From positions 62,001-126,000 of the forward strand of contig CAVUPB010000007.1 in assembly GCA_963743275.1 (NCBI GenBank): a DNA stretch of 64,000 nucleotides. Direction: 5' to 3'. The position numbers were made by a program, and so were the translations under genes. Of this stretch, positions 1 through 8,164 are shown one piece after another (positions within the stretch are counted from its first letter, which is position 1; each line of letters begins with the position of its first letter). The DNA is from JALYLC01 sp963743275 (GTDB lineage: Bacteria > Actinomycetota > Thermoleophilia > Gaiellales > JALYLC01). The notes beneath the pieces are model-generated. The model searched no databases. It saw only the letters and a program-made list of their open reading frames with translations, and had not been told where the DNA came from.

Positions 1-1002
1 TGGGAGCGCGCGCCCCGCATCTCGCTGCAGCAGCGGCCGATCGAGCTCGGCGTCGAGCTGCCCGACGAGAACCAGCAGAAGGACGAGATGCCGCAGTCGG
101 TCGAGGCCCACGCGCTCGGCCGCGAGGTGCGCGACGGCGAGGACCCCGACCAGGGCGGCGAGGACGAGAAGGAGGAGACGGCGGCCGCGGTCTGGTCGGC
201 CGACGAGCAGCTGCGCGACCGCGACTTCGCCCGCTACGGGCCCGAGGAGCTGCGGCGGGCGCGCGCACTCGTGATGCGCATCGCGCGCGTCTCCCCGCGG
301 CGGCGGTCGCTGCGGCGGCAGGCGTCGCCCTCGGGGCGCACGTTCGACCCGCGGCGCACCCTGCGCGAGGCCATGCGCACCGGCGGCGTGCCGATCGAGC
401 GGGCCTGGCGCGAGCCCAAGCTCGTGCCGCGCAAGATCGTCTACCTCGTCGACGTCTCGGGCTCGATGGAGCCCTACGCGCGGGCGATGGTGATGTTCCT
501 GCAGGCGGCGGTGCGCTCCGGCCGCCACGTCGAGGCGTTCACGTTCGGCACGCGCCTGACGCGCCTGACCCCGCACCTCGCGGGCCGCGACCCCGACCGC
601 GCGCTCGCGAACGCCGCGCGCGCGGTGCCCGACTGGGCCGGCGGCACGCGCATCGGCGAGAACCTGAAGGCCTTCAACGACGTCTGGGGCAGGCGCGGGA
701 CGACCCGCGGCGCGATCGTCGTGATCGCCTCCGACGGCTGGGAGCGCGGCGACCCGACGCTGCTCGCCGAGCAGATGAAGCGCCTGCACCTGGCGGCGCA
801 CTGCATCGTCTGGACGAACCCGCTCGCGGGCGGCGAGGGCTACCGGCCGCTGGTCGCCGGCATGCAGGCCGCGCTGCCGTACGTCGATCACTTCCTGCCC
901 GGTCACAACCTGCGCGCGCTCGAGACGCTGGCCGACGTGCTCGAGGAGATCGGAGAGCCGTCTGCGACGCGAGGACGCGGTACGCTGCGGCATAGCGCAT
1001 GA
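1..1002 (+). CDS. CoxE-like VWA-domain protein, 5' end outside window
   Basis: The frame is open from base 1 (an internal ATG lies at 88), so the N-terminus is missing. A von Willebrand A domain fills the C-terminal half: the MIDAS motif DVSGSM is encoded at 451-468, followed by a conserved GGTRIGE segment and a DGWERGD segment near 730-755. The middle is acidic and then arginine-rich. Proteins of this type (CoxE) work with a MoxR-type AAA+ ATPase (CoxD) in the maturation of CO-dehydrogenase-family molybdenum hydroxylases. The stop overlaps the xdhC start (ATGA), and a molybdenum hydroxylase operon lies at 11265-14859, which supports a maturation role. A coxD-like ATPase gene would be expected just upstream of the window. 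Confidence 0.85.
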   Translation, partial: WERAPRISLQQRPIELGVELPDENQQKDEMPQSVEAHALGREVRDGEDPDQGGEDEKEETAAAVWSADEQLRDRDFARYGPEELRRARALVMRIARVSPRRRSLRRQASPSGRTFDPRRTLREAMRTGGVPIERAWREPKLVPRKIVYLVDVSGSMEPYARAMVMFLQAAVRSGRHVEAFTFGTRLTRLTPHLAGRDPDRALANAARAVPDWAGGTRIGENLKAFNDVWGRRGTTRGAIVVIASDGWERGDPTLLAEQMKRLHLAAHCIVWTNPLAGGEGYRPLVAGMQAALPYVDHFLPGHNLRALETLADVLEEIGEPSATRGRGTLRHSA

Positions 1003-2078
1003 ATGACGACACCCTCCGCACCGCCGACCTCTGGCGCACGCGCGGCGACGAGGTGGCGCTCGCCACCGTCGTGCGCACGCGGCGCTCGGCCCCGCGGCCG
1101 CTCGGCTCGAAGTTCGCCGTGAACGCGCGCGGCGAGATGGCCGGCTCGGTCTCGGGCGGGTGCGTCGAGGGCGCGGTCGTCGGCGAGGCCCAGAGCGTGC
1201 TCGCGGGCGGGCCGCCGAAGCTCGTCTTCTACGGCATCGCCAACGACGAGGCCTGGGACGTCGGCCTCGCGTGCGGCGGCGAGATCTGGGTCTGGATCGA
1301 GCGCTACGAGGGCTGGGAGACGCCGGCCGAGCGCGCCGCGCGCGTGACGGTCATCAACGGCGACCACGCCGGGACCCACGCGTTCGTGACCACCGACGGC
1401 GCGACCGGCGAGGTGCCCGAGGAGCTCGCCGACGCGATCGTCGCGGCCGGCGAGGAGGCGATCGGCGCCGAGCGCAACCAGACGGTCCTGCTCGACGAGG
1501 ACGGGCTGATCTTCGCCGAGGCCCTGGTGCCGTCGCCGCGGCTCGTGGTCGTGGGCGCCGTCGACACCGCCGACGCGCTCTGCCGCATGGCCGGCGCGCT
1601 CGGATGGCGCACGGTCGTCGTCGATCCGCGCAGCGCCTTCGCGACCGCCGAGCGCATCCCCTCGGCAGGCTCGATCGTCGTCAAGTGGCCCGAGCAGGGC
1701 TACGACGAGATCGAGCTCCGGCCCGAGGACCACATCGCCGTGCTGACGCACGACCCCAAGCTCGACGACCCCGCCATCTCCGGCGCGCTGCGGCGCGGCG
1801 TCGGCTACGTCGGCGCGCTCGGCTCGCGCCGCACGCAGGAGAAGCGGCGCGACCGCCTGCGCGAGTCGGGCATCAGCGACGAGCAGCTGGCGCGCATCTC
1901 GGGGCCGATCGGCCTCGACATCGGCGCGCACACGCCCGAGGAGACCGCGGTCTCGATCCTGGCCGAGATCATCGCGGTGCGCGCGGGCCGCGAGGGCGGC
2001 CGCCTGCGCGACGCGAAGGGCCGCATCCACGTGGTCGACGAGGCGGCCGAGGCCGCCGCGCCCGAGCCCTCGCTCTAG
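999..2078 (+). CDS. xdhC: XdhC/CoxI family molybdenum-enzyme maturation protein
   Basis: This 359-residue protein has the two-part XdhC architecture. The N-terminal XdhC/CoxI domain carries SVSGGCVE and a GLACGG motif, whose cysteines are typical of proteins that bind or insert sulfurated molybdenum cofactor. The C-terminal Rossmann domain ends in the family signature LGSRRTQEKRRDRL and GLDIGAHTPEETA. It starts with an ATG that overlaps the stop of the VWA gene by 4 bp, so the two are translationally coupled. Known family members sulfurate and deliver Moco to xanthine-dehydrogenase-family enzymes; the likely client is the hydroxylase encoded about 9 kb downstream. Its stop codon overlaps the convergent tyrS stop by two bases (2076-2077). 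Confidence 0.92.
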   Translation: MNDDTLRTADLWRTRGDEVALATVVRTRRSAPRPLGSKFAVNARGEMAGSVSGGCVEGAVVGEAQSVLAGGPPKLVFYGIANDEAWDVGLACGGEIWVWIERYEGWETPAERAARVTVINGDHAGTHAFVTTDGATGEVPEELADAIVAAGEEAIGAERNQTVLLDEDGLIFAEALVPSPRLVVVGAVDTADALCRMAGALGWRTVVVDPRSAFATAERIPSAGSIVVKWPEQGYDEIELRPEDHIAVLTHDPKLDDPAISGALRRGVGYVGALGSRRTQEKRRDRLRESGISDEQLARISGPIGLDIGAHTPEETAVSILAEIIAVRAGREGGRLRDAKGRIHVVDEAAEAAAPEPSL

Positions 2079-3347
2079 GCGCCGCCGGTGACGAGCAGGT
2101 GCCGCTGGCGCTTGCCCTTGCGCAGCATCACGTAGCGGCCGTGCAGCAGATCGTCCGCGGTCAGGAGGCGGCTCTCCGCGAGCGCGGCGTCGTTGACGTA
2201 GATGCCGCCGCCCGCGATCAGGCGGCGCGCCTCGCCCTTGCTGGCGGCCAGGCCCGTCTCGACCAGGAGATCGATCGCGTCCCGCCCGGCGATCTCGGTG
2301 CGCGTCGTCGGGATCTCGCCCTCGAGCGCCGCGAGCTGCTGCGGGCGAGAGCGAGTCCGCCGCGCTCGTGAACCCCTGCGAGGCGGCAGCGGCCTCGTCG
2401 GCGGCGGCGGCGCCGTGGATCAGCGCGCACATCTCCCAGGCCAGGCGCTGCTGGCCCGCGCGCCTCTCGGGCGCCTGCGCGTGCTGCGCGGCGACGCTCC
2501 GCACCTCGTCGACCGGCACGAGCGTGAGCTGCAGGAGGTAGCGCTCGACGTCGCCGTCGGGCAGGTTCACGAAGTACTGGTAGAGCGCGTAGGGCGAGGT
2601 GCGCGCGGGATCGAGCCAGAGCGCGCCGTCGACGCTCTTGCCGAACTTCTCGCCGTCGGAGCGCGTGACGAGCGGCACGGTGAGCCCGTGCACGCCCGCA
2701 GCGGCGCGCCGGCGCACGAGGTCGATGCCCGCCGTGATGTTGCCCCACTGGTCGGAGCCGCCGGCCTGGAGCTCGCAGCCCATGTGCACGTGCAGCCAGT
2801 GATAGTCGTTGGCCTGGAGCAGCATGTAGCTGAACTCCGTGAACGAGATGCCGTGCTCGCTCGCCACGCGCGTCTTGACCGACTCCTTCGCGAGCATGTA
2901 GTTGACGGTCACGTGCTTGCCGACGTCGCGCAGGAAGTCGAGCACGCCCATCGGCTCGGTCCAGTCGCGGTTGTCGACGAGGCGCGCCTGGCACGGGCCC
3001 GGCTCGAAGTCGAGGAACGCCGAGAGCTGTGCCTTGATCGCGCGCGTGTTGCGGTCGAGCGTCTCCGTGTCGAGCAGGTTGCGCTCCTCGCTGCGGCCCC
3101 CCGGATCGCCGATCATGCCCGTGGCCCCGCCCGCAAGCGCGATGGGAAGGTGCCCGGCGAGCTGGAAGCGGCGCAGCAGCAGGAGCGGCACGAGATTGCC
3201 GACGTGCAGGCTCTCCGCGCTCGGGTCGAAGCCGACGTAGAGCGTCAGCGGCCCGGCCGCGAGCCGCTCGCGCAGCGCGTCCAGGTCGGTGTGGTCCTGA
3301 ATCAGCCCGCGGGCGAGCAGGTCGTCGATGATCGCGGCGCCGTTCAC
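2075..3347 (-). CDS. tyrS: Tyrosyl-tRNA synthetase, interrupted by one frameshift
   Basis: Charges tRNA-Tyr in the cytoplasm. The class I catalytic domain is clear: YVGFDPSAESLHVGN (HIGH-type motif), QAGGSDQWGNI and the KMSKS-equivalent KFGKS. The first frame carries about 334 residues. The C-terminal S4 RNA-binding domain (GLAASKGEARRLI...GGIYVND) continues in another frame to a TAG at 2075-2077. The shift lies in the GGG at 2343-2345; removing one G restores an uninterrupted enzyme of about 423 residues. TyrRS is essential and codon usage is normal on both sides, so a homopolymer consensus error is likelier than a dead gene. The start is GTG at 3347 and no Shine-Dalgarno sequence is visible. 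Confidence 0.9.
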
Positions 3348-3371
3348 GCGTGGGAGTGTTGCAAGCCCGCT

Positions 3372-3875
3372 CTACGCGACGAGCAGGGCGCCCTCGAGCG
3401 CCAGCAGCAGGCGCTTCTGGTCGAGCCCGCCGCCGTAGCCGCCGAAGCCCGTCGTGCCGAGCACGCGATGGCACGGCCCGATGACGGCGATCGGGTTCGT
3501 CGCGCAGGCCTGCCCGGCGGCCCGCACCGCGCGCGGGCTGCCCGCGTCCGCGGCCAGCTCGGCATACGTCACGGTCGCGCCGTAGGGGATGCGCATCATC
3601 GCCTCGCAGCAGGCGCGGTGAAAGCCGTGGGCGAGCGTCCAGTCGAGCTCGACGTCGAACTCCTGCAGCTCGCCCGCGAAGTAGCGCGCGAGCTGCTCGC
3701 GCACGTCGGCGAGCGCGGCGTCGTCCTCGGCGGCGTCGACGCCCAGGCGCGCCCGGAGGTCGTCGGCGACGCCCTGCGGGGTCTCGCCCGCGAGCGCCAG
3801 GCGCAGCAGGCCCGCGGGACCGCGTGCGAGCGTGAGGACGCCGATCGGGGAGTCGACGGCGGACACGACGATCAT
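3372..3875 (-). CDS. ogt: Methylated-DNA--protein-cysteine methyltransferase
   Basis: A suicide DNA-repair protein that transfers alkyl groups from O6-alkylguanine to its own cysteine. The 167-residue length suits the Ogt class. The active-site motif IGPCHRV is present with the acceptor Cys, followed by GTTGFGGYGGG. Upstream, HGFHRACCEAMMRIPYGATVTY is the helix-turn-helix region that reads DNA. The start is ATG at 3873-3875, preceded by TAGGCT with a 6-base gap and no ribosome-binding site, which suggests a leaderless transcript. It is probably an independent unit rather than part of an operon with tyrS. Confidence 0.94.
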   Translation of the reverse strand: MIVVSAVDSPIGVLTLARGPAGLLRLALAGETPQGVADDLRARLGVDAAEDDAALADVREQLARYFAGELQEFDVELDWTLAHGFHRACCEAMMRIPYGATVTYAELAADAGSPRAVRAAGQACATNPIAVIGPCHRVLGTTGFGGYGGGLDQKRLLLALEGALLVA

Positions 3876-3881
3876 GCGGGC

Positions 3882-3887
3882 AGCCTA
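3882..3887 (-). promoter_or_regulatory. -10 element (TAGGCT) of ogt, leaderless type
   Basis: TAGGCT on the minus strand ends 6 bases before the ogt ATG, with no Shine-Dalgarno sequence in between. The geometry puts the transcription start at or next to the start codon. The same arrangement recurs at many other genes in this window. Confidence 0.55.
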
Positions 3888-3933
3888 GGTGACCGAGCCC
3901 CCGGACCCGTTGCCAGAGCAACCGCACCGCGAA

Positions 3934-4383
3934 TCAGCGCACGGTGACGCCGTAGCGGCGCGAGGCCAGCTCCTCGACCTGTCCCCGCACGGTCAGGTGC
4001 GCCTCGACGACGAGCGTCGCGCTCCCCGCCGGGAACCAGCGCGGCACGGCCGCGACGTACTCCCAGGTGGTCGCCCCCGGCTGCGTCACGCGGGCCGAGC
4101 GGAAGCGCCAGCGCGTCGAGCCGTGCTGCAGCGTGATGCGCGCGTAGCTCCCGAGCGCGTGCTTCGACTTGCCGGTGACGGCATAGCTGACGCGCCAGCG
4201 CGTGCGGCGGTCGCGCCGCAGGACCTGCGGCACGCCGCCCGTCCTCGGCGCCGGCTGGGCGCTCACCGAGACGAGCGTGATGTGCGCCTCCGCGAGGCGG
4301 CCGGGAAGGATGGCGCCGAGCGCGAGGGCACTCGCGGCGAGCGCCACGACGGGGCCTGCCGGCCGCATCCGCGGGCGTCGCAT
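3934..4383 (-). CDS. Secreted protein of unknown function
   Basis: 149 residues from ATG 4381-4383. The N-terminus is a signal peptide: basic MRRPRMRPAG, a hydrophobic stretch PVVALAASALALGAILPG, and a probable cleavage site before AEAHITLV. The mature part of about 115 residues is rich in arginine, threonine and beta-branched residues, as expected for a small beta-sandwich. It has no cysteines or recognisable catalytic motif. It lies divergent to fabI and is not clearly linked to any neighbour. I do not recognise a family. Confidence 0.7.
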   Translation of the reverse strand: MRRPRMRPAGPVVALAASALALGAILPGRLAEAHITLVSVSAQPAPRTGGVPQVLRRDRRTRWRVSYAVTGKSKHALGSYARITLQHGSTRWRFRSARVTQPGATTWEYVAAVPRWFPAGSATLVVEAHLTVRGQVEELASRRYGVTVR

Positions 4384-4417
4384 CGAGGCATTCAAGCAGG
4401 CGGGGAGGATACCCCAT

Positions 4418-4442
4418 GTGCGATCTGCCGCAGCGTGCGATC
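4418..4442. repeat. Direct repeat GTGCGATC in the fabI upstream region
   Basis: GTGCGATC occurs at 4418-4425 and again at 4435-4442, 17 bp apart centre to centre, between the divergent secreted-protein gene and fabI, just upstream of the putative fabI -10 element. The spacing of about 1.6 helical turns could suit a regulator, but two 8-mers are weak evidence. Confidence 0.3.
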
Positions 4443-4449
4443 GATCCGG

Positions 4450-4455
4450 TAGCCT
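4450..4455 (+). promoter_or_regulatory. -10 element (TAGCCT) of fabI, leaderless type
   Basis: TAGCCT is followed by CCGCGC and then the fabI ATG at 4462. The 6-base gap leaves no room for a 5' leader with a ribosome-binding site. Confidence 0.55.
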
Positions 4456-4461
4456 CCGCGC

Positions 4462-5235
4462 ATGGGTTTGCTGGACGGGAAGATCGCGCTCGTGGCCGGT
4501 GTCGCCAACAAGCGCTCGCTGGCCTGGGCGATCGCCCGGCGGCTCGCCGAGCAGGGCGCGACGCTCGCGTTCACCTATCAGGGCGAGCGCATCGAGTCGA
4601 GCGTGCGCGAGCTCGCCGCGTCCGTCGGCTCCGACGTCTGCATCGAGTGCGACGTCGCGTCCGACGCCAGCATCGACAAGGCGTTCGCCGAGCTGGTCGA
4701 GCACACCGGCGGGCTCGATCTGATGGTGCACTCGATCGCGTTCGCCCAGGCCCACGACCTCGCGGGCCGCTTCACCGACACGAAGCGCGACGACTACCGG
4801 CTGGCGCTCGACATCAGCGCCTACTCGCTGGTCGCGATGACGCAGCGCGCCGAGCCGCTCATGGAGGCGCGCGGCGGCGGCGCGATCGTGACGATGACCT
4901 ACCTCGGCGGCGAGCGCGCAATCCCCGGCTACAACGTCATGGGCGTCGCCAAGGCCGCCCTCGACGCGTCGATGCGCTATCTCGCGGCCGACCTCGGGCC
5001 GAAGAACATCCGCGTCAACGCCATCAGCGCGGGGCCGGTGCGCACGCTCGCCGCCCGCGGTATCGCGGGCTTCAGCCAGATGGAGGGCGTGATCGCCGAG
5101 CGCGCGCCGATGAAGCGCGGGATCGACGCCGACGACGTCGGCCAGGCCGGCCTCTACCTGCTCTCGCCGATGGCGGCCAGCGTGACCGGGACGATCCTCT
5201 ACGTCGACGCCGGCTACCACGCGATGGGGCTCTAG
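4462..5235 (+). CDS. fabI: Enoyl-[acyl-carrier-protein] reductase (NADH)
   Basis: Catalyses the last reduction of each fatty-acid elongation cycle. This 257-residue short-chain dehydrogenase has the FabI-specific features: the cofactor-binding start GLLDGKIALVAGVANKRSLAWAIA with the wide FabI glycine pattern, LMVHSIAFA, and the catalytic pair of FabI, Tyr in YNVMGVAKAALD with Lys six residues later. The end TGTILYVDAGYHAMG is also typical. It is monocistronic or co-transcribed with the MBL-fold gene 7 bp downstream. A leaderless promoter is likely. Confidence 0.93.
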   Translation: MGLLDGKIALVAGVANKRSLAWAIARRLAEQGATLAFTYQGERIESSVRELAASVGSDVCIECDVASDASIDKAFAELVEHTGGLDLMVHSIAFAQAHDLAGRFTDTKRDDYRLALDISAYSLVAMTQRAEPLMEARGGGAIVTMTYLGGERAIPGYNVMGVAKAALDASMRYLAADLGPKNIRVNAISAGPVRTLAARGIAGFSQMEGVIAERAPMKRGIDADDVGQAGLYLLSPMAASVTGTILYVDAGYHAMGL

Positions 5236-5242
5236 CCCGCCC

Positions 5243-5995
5243 GTGATCCAGCGCCCGGCGCTGCACGTGCTCGGTTGCGCGACGGCCGGCGGCAACCCGG
5301 GTGAGCCGTGCTCCGGCTATCTCGTCAGCGCGGGGGGTGCGCGCATCCTCCTCGACTGCGGGTCGGGCGTCGTCTCGTCGCTGCTCCTGCGCGATGCCGC
5401 CCCGCTCGACGCGATCGTGCTCTCGCACATGCACTTCGACCACGTCGCCGACCTCATCCCCCTGGGCTATGCGCACAAGATCGGCCTGGCCGCGGAGTGG
5501 GACGCCCCGGCGCTCTACGCGCCCCCGGGCGGGCTCGCGCGGCTCGCCGCCCTGTGCGAGGCGGGCGGTGCCGGCGCCGACCACCTCGAGGCGTGCGGCA
5601 TGCGGACCGCCGAGTACGATCCCGCCGCGACGCTCACGATCGGCGAGGCGCGACTCACGTTCCGCGAGCTCCTGCATCCCGGCACGTCGCACGCGATCCG
5701 CATCGAGGCCGGCGGTGGCGCGTTCGTCTTCTCGGGCGACACCGCGCTCACGCCGGCGCTCGGCGAGCACGCGGCGGGCGCCGACCTGCTGCTGACCGAG
5801 GCCACCGCGCTGCCGGCCTCCGACGTGCACCTGCCGGCGGCGCACGCCGGGCGGATCGCACGCGAGAGCGGGTGCGGCGCGCTCGTCCTGACGCACGTCG
5901 ACGTGCACGAGCGGCCCGCGGCGCTGCGGCAGGCGCGTGAGGCGTTCGGCCGGCCGGTGCTCGCGGCCGCGCCCGGGCTCCGCGTCGTCGCCTGA
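5243..5995 (+). CDS. MBL-fold metallohydrolase, RNase Z-like
   Basis: 250 residues starting with GTG 5243, seven bases after the fabI stop. The metal-binding motif LSHMHFDHVADL (HxHxDH) sits near residue 55. Later ligands are in HPGTSHA, the FSGDTALTP aspartate and the LTHVDVHE histidine. The order of motifs matches the RNase Z / cyclic-phosphodiesterase branch of the metallo-beta-lactamase fold rather than lactamases or glyoxalases. The substrate cannot be read from the sequence: tRNA 3' processing needs an exosite arm that I do not see, so a small-molecule phosphodiesterase or lactonase role is possible. Confidence 0.8.
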   Translation: MIQRPALHVLGCATAGGNPGEPCSGYLVSAGGARILLDCGSGVVSSLLLRDAAPLDAIVLSHMHFDHVADLIPLGYAHKIGLAAEWDAPALYAPPGGLARLAALCEAGGAGADHLEACGMRTAEYDPAATLTIGEARLTFRELLHPGTSHAIRIEAGGGAFVFSGDTALTPALGEHAAGADLLLTEATALPASDVHLPAAHAGRIARESGCGALVLTHVDVHERPAALRQAREAFGRPVLAAAPGLRVVA

Positions 5996-6014
5996 CCTGA
6001 GAACCGGTTTCAGG
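5996..6014. repeat. Near-palindrome around AGAACCGGTTT between convergent genes
   Basis: The 19-bp sequence reading CCTGAGAACCGGTTTCAGG is almost self-complementary. It lies exactly between the stop of the MBL-fold gene and the nucS stop, which it overlaps. The core GAACCGGTTTC recurs at 25098-25114 and 25174-25192. A shared bidirectional terminator or a small dispersed repeat are both possible; there is no T-tract. Confidence 0.4.
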
Positions 6015-6678
6015 CGAAGAGCGTGAGGTCGTCCGGGCCGGCCTCGGCCAGGAGCCGCGCCACGTCCAGGACGATGCACTCGACGCCGCGCGCCTCGGCC
6101 ATGACCTTCGCCTGCGGGGCGAAGTCGGGGGCGACGACGAGGGCGCGGATCTCGCCGAGCGCCGGATTGCGCAGGGCCTGCTCGCGATAGCGCACGACCT
6201 GGTCGACCGCCGCCGCGACCGCGCGCACGCGCTTGACCTCGACGAGCGCCACGCGCCCGGCGGCGTCGCGGCACCAGAGGTCGACGGGTCCGACGTCGGT
6301 CAGCCGCTCGCGCTCGACGACCGCGAGGCCGGCCTCGATCAGGTGCGGCGCCCGCGCGAGGTGCTCGTGCAGCTCGCGCTCCTGGCCCTCGCGCTCGAGG
6401 ATCGCCTCGTCGCTGAGCGCGTGGCGGGCATCGTGGTGCACCTCCTCCACGACGATCGTGAGCGTCTCGTCCGAGGCCGGCCGGTAGATGCGGATGACCG
6501 TGTCCTCCTCGCGCACGCTCGTCGGCCCCGCCATGTAGTTGATCGGCTTGGCGCCCTTGAGCGCGTGCACGGCGACGGAGCCGTCCTCCTTGAAGAGCAC
6601 GACGCGGTCGCCCGAGGCCAGGCGCGTCGTGAGGCGGCCGGCGTAGCCGATGGTGCAGCGGCAGACGAGAACTCGCAC
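6010..6678 (-). CDS. nucS: Endonuclease NucS (mismatch-specific)
   Basis: NucS performs non-canonical mismatch repair in actinobacteria that lack MutS/MutL, cutting mismatched DNA. The 222-residue length and the start RVLVCRCTIGYAGRL match the family. The C-terminal RecB-like nuclease core is visible: GPVDLWCRD (catalytic Asp), VALVEVKR (E-x-K) and the QVVRYREQ helix. The very C-terminus, DDLTLFA, resembles the beta-clamp-binding pentapeptide (xLxLF). The start is GTG 6676-6678, preceded by TACCGT at an 8-base gap. It shares an 18-bp palindromic promoter region with the divergent M16 peptidase gene. Confidence 0.94.
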   Translation of the reverse strand: MRVLVCRCTIGYAGRLTTRLASGDRVVLFKEDGSVAVHALKGAKPINYMAGPTSVREEDTVIRIYRPASDETLTIVVEEVHHDARHALSDEAILEREGQERELHEHLARAPHLIEAGLAVVERERLTDVGPVDLWCRDAAGRVALVEVKRVRAVAAAVDQVVRYREQALRNPALGEIRALVVAPDFAPQAKVMAEARGVECIVLDVARLLAEAGPDDLTLFA

Positions 6679-6686
6679 GGGCCGAG

Positions 6687-6704
6687 ACGGTAGTGCACTA
6701 CCGT
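6687..6704. promoter_or_regulatory. 18-bp perfect palindrome forming the divergent nucS / M16 promoters
   Basis: ACGGTAGTGCACTACCGT is a perfect palindrome centred at 6695.5. Its right end TACCGT (6699-6704) lies 6 bases before the GTG at 6711, and its mirror TACCGT on the minus strand (6692-6687) lies 8 bases before the nucS GTG. One palindrome therefore supplies both -10 hexamers and could also be an operator. This arrangement also supports GTG 6711 as the peptidase start. Confidence 0.6.
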
Positions 6705-6710
6705 GCGGGC

Positions 6711-7967
6711 GTGTTCGAGCTACAGACCTTCGAGAACGGAACCCGCCTCCTCACCGCCCCGCAGGCCGAGGCGCAATCGACCTGCGTGATGGTCATGTAT
6801 GCGGTCGGATCGCGCTACGAGGACGACGCGACCGGCGGCATCTCCCACTTCGCCGAGCATCTCTTCTTCAAGGGCACGGAGCGCCGCCCCACGGCGCGCG
6901 TGATCGCGACGGAGATCGACGGCATCGGCGCCGAGTTCAACGCGTTCACCGGCAAGGAGTACACCGGCTACTACGTCAAGTGCGCGAAGGAGCACGTGCC
7001 CGTCGCGATCGACGTGCTCGGCGACATGCTGCTGCACTCGCTCTTCGATCCCGACGAGATCGAGCGCGAGAAGGGCGTGATCGTCGAGGAGATGAACATG
7101 TACCTCGACACGCCGACGAGCTACCTGCCGGGCGTCTACGACCGGCTCTGCTACGGCGACACGCCGCTCGGCCGCGACATCATCGGCACGCCCGAGACCG
7201 TGCGCGCGGCCACGCGCGAGACGTTCACGAACCACCTCGGCCGCTGGTACGTGCCGTCGCGCACCGTGATCGGCCTCGGCGGCGCCGTGACCGAGGCGGC
7301 CCGCGACGCCATGCACGGCCTGTTCGGCTCGCTGCCGGCCGCCGAGAGCCCCGCGCCCGAGCCGTGGAAGCCCGTGCCGCACCCGCGCGTGCACATCCAC
7401 CACAAGGAGTCGGACTCGTTCCACATCCGCGTCGGCGGCGACGGGCTGCCGCTGCTGCATCCCGACCGCTACGCCGCCTCGGTGCTGGCGGCAGTGCTCG
7501 GCGGGGGGATGTCGTCGCGCCTCTTCACGGAGGTGCGCGAGCGCCGCGGGCTCGCGTACTACATCGGCGCGCAGCACGGCCAGTACGTCGAGGCCGGCTC
7601 GCTCTTCTCGCAGGCCGGCGTCGACCTCAAGCGCGCCGACGAGGCCGTCACGACGATCGTCGCCGAGCTGGGCCGCATCGTCTCCGAGCGCGTGCCGGAC
7701 GACGAGCTGACGAAGGCGCGCAACATGCTCAAGGGCCGGCTCGTGCTCGGGCTGGAGGATCCGCGCTCGATCGTCGCGTTCGGCCTGCGCGGCACGATCC
7801 TCGAGGGCGAGCCGCGCGAGATCCCCGAGGTGCTGGCCGGGCTCGACGCGGTCACCGCCGACGACGTCGCGCGCGTCGCGAAGGACCTGCTCGCGCCCGA
7901 GAAGCTGCGCTTCGCTGCGATCGGGCCGTTCGAGGACGAGGCGCGCTTCGAGGCGCTTCTCGGCTGA
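6711..7967 (+). CDS. M16 family zinc peptidase (processing-peptidase-like)
   Basis: About 418 residues. The inverted zinc motif HFAEH (HxxEH) lies in GGISHFAEHLFFKGT near residue 47, with the third ligand expected in the EKGVIVEEMNMYLD region. The C-terminal half (SRLFTEVRERRGLAYYIGA) is the second M16 lobe. I chose GTG 6711 because it gives the canonical start FELQTFENGTRLLTAP and sits 6 bases after a TACCGT hexamer; an upstream GTG at 6693 would lie inside the palindromic promoter. Bacterial homologues of mitochondrial processing peptidase degrade peptides or process signal peptides. The physiological substrate is unknown. Confidence 0.92.
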   Translation: MFELQTFENGTRLLTAPQAEAQSTCVMVMYAVGSRYEDDATGGISHFAEHLFFKGTERRPTARVIATEIDGIGAEFNAFTGKEYTGYYVKCAKEHVPVAIDVLGDMLLHSLFDPDEIEREKGVIVEEMNMYLDTPTSYLPGVYDRLCYGDTPLGRDIIGTPETVRAATRETFTNHLGRWYVPSRTVIGLGGAVTEAARDAMHGLFGSLPAAESPAPEPWKPVPHPRVHIHHKESDSFHIRVGGDGLPLLHPDRYAASVLAAVLGGGMSSRLFTEVRERRGLAYYIGAQHGQYVEAGSLFSQAGVDLKRADEAVTTIVAELGRIVSERVPDDELTKARNMLKGRLVLGLEDPRSIVAFGLRGTILEGEPREIPEVLAGLDAVTADDVARVAKDLLAPEKLRFAAIGPFEDEARFEALLG

Positions 7968-8060
7968 GCGCCGCAACAGTCCGCGCCGGTCTCGGACTGG
8001 TCGTCGTAGCGCGCCATCGCAGGAAGGATGCGGCGCGCACCGCGTTTGTGACCGGACGGC

Positions 8061-8091
8061 TGCACGATTGGGGTCAGACCCCAATCGTGCA
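8061..8091. repeat. 31-nt perfect palindrome, core GGGGTCAGACCCC (copy 1)
   Basis: Two 15-nt arms that match perfectly flank a single central A at 8076. The left arm starts TGCACGATTGGGGTC and the right arm is its exact complement. Copy 2 follows directly with its centre exactly 31 bp away (8107), and a third copy lies at 61054-61084. The cores agree while the outer arms differ between copies yet stay mostly self-complementary, as in a REP-like family selected for secondary structure. Confidence 0.8.
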
Positions 8092-8122
8092 CGCAACGCC
8101 GGGGTCTGACCCCGATGTTGCG
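8092..8122. repeat. 31-nt imperfect palindrome, core GGGGTCTGACCCC (copy 2)
   Basis: Adjacent to copy 1 in tandem. The arms pair as CGCAAC...GTTGCG outside and CGGGGTC/GACCCCG inside, with two mismatches between (GC against AT), around a central T at 8107. The central base is T here and A in copy 1, so the core is GGGGTCWGACCCC. It lies in the 197-bp gap between the M16 peptidase and the LapA-like gene. Confidence 0.75.
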
Positions 8123-8164
8123 CGGGGTAGAGTTCCTGACCTCGAGGACGGGAGCGGATGCGCC

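Noticed and set aside
2202..3947. Long plus-strand frame across tyrS and ogt
   Set aside because: No domain is recognisable and it runs antisense to two well-supported genes.
6693..6711. Upstream GTG 6693 as the M16 peptidase start
   Set aside because: It lies inside the palindromic promoter and adds residues with no family similarity; GTG 6711 gives the canonical N-terminus.
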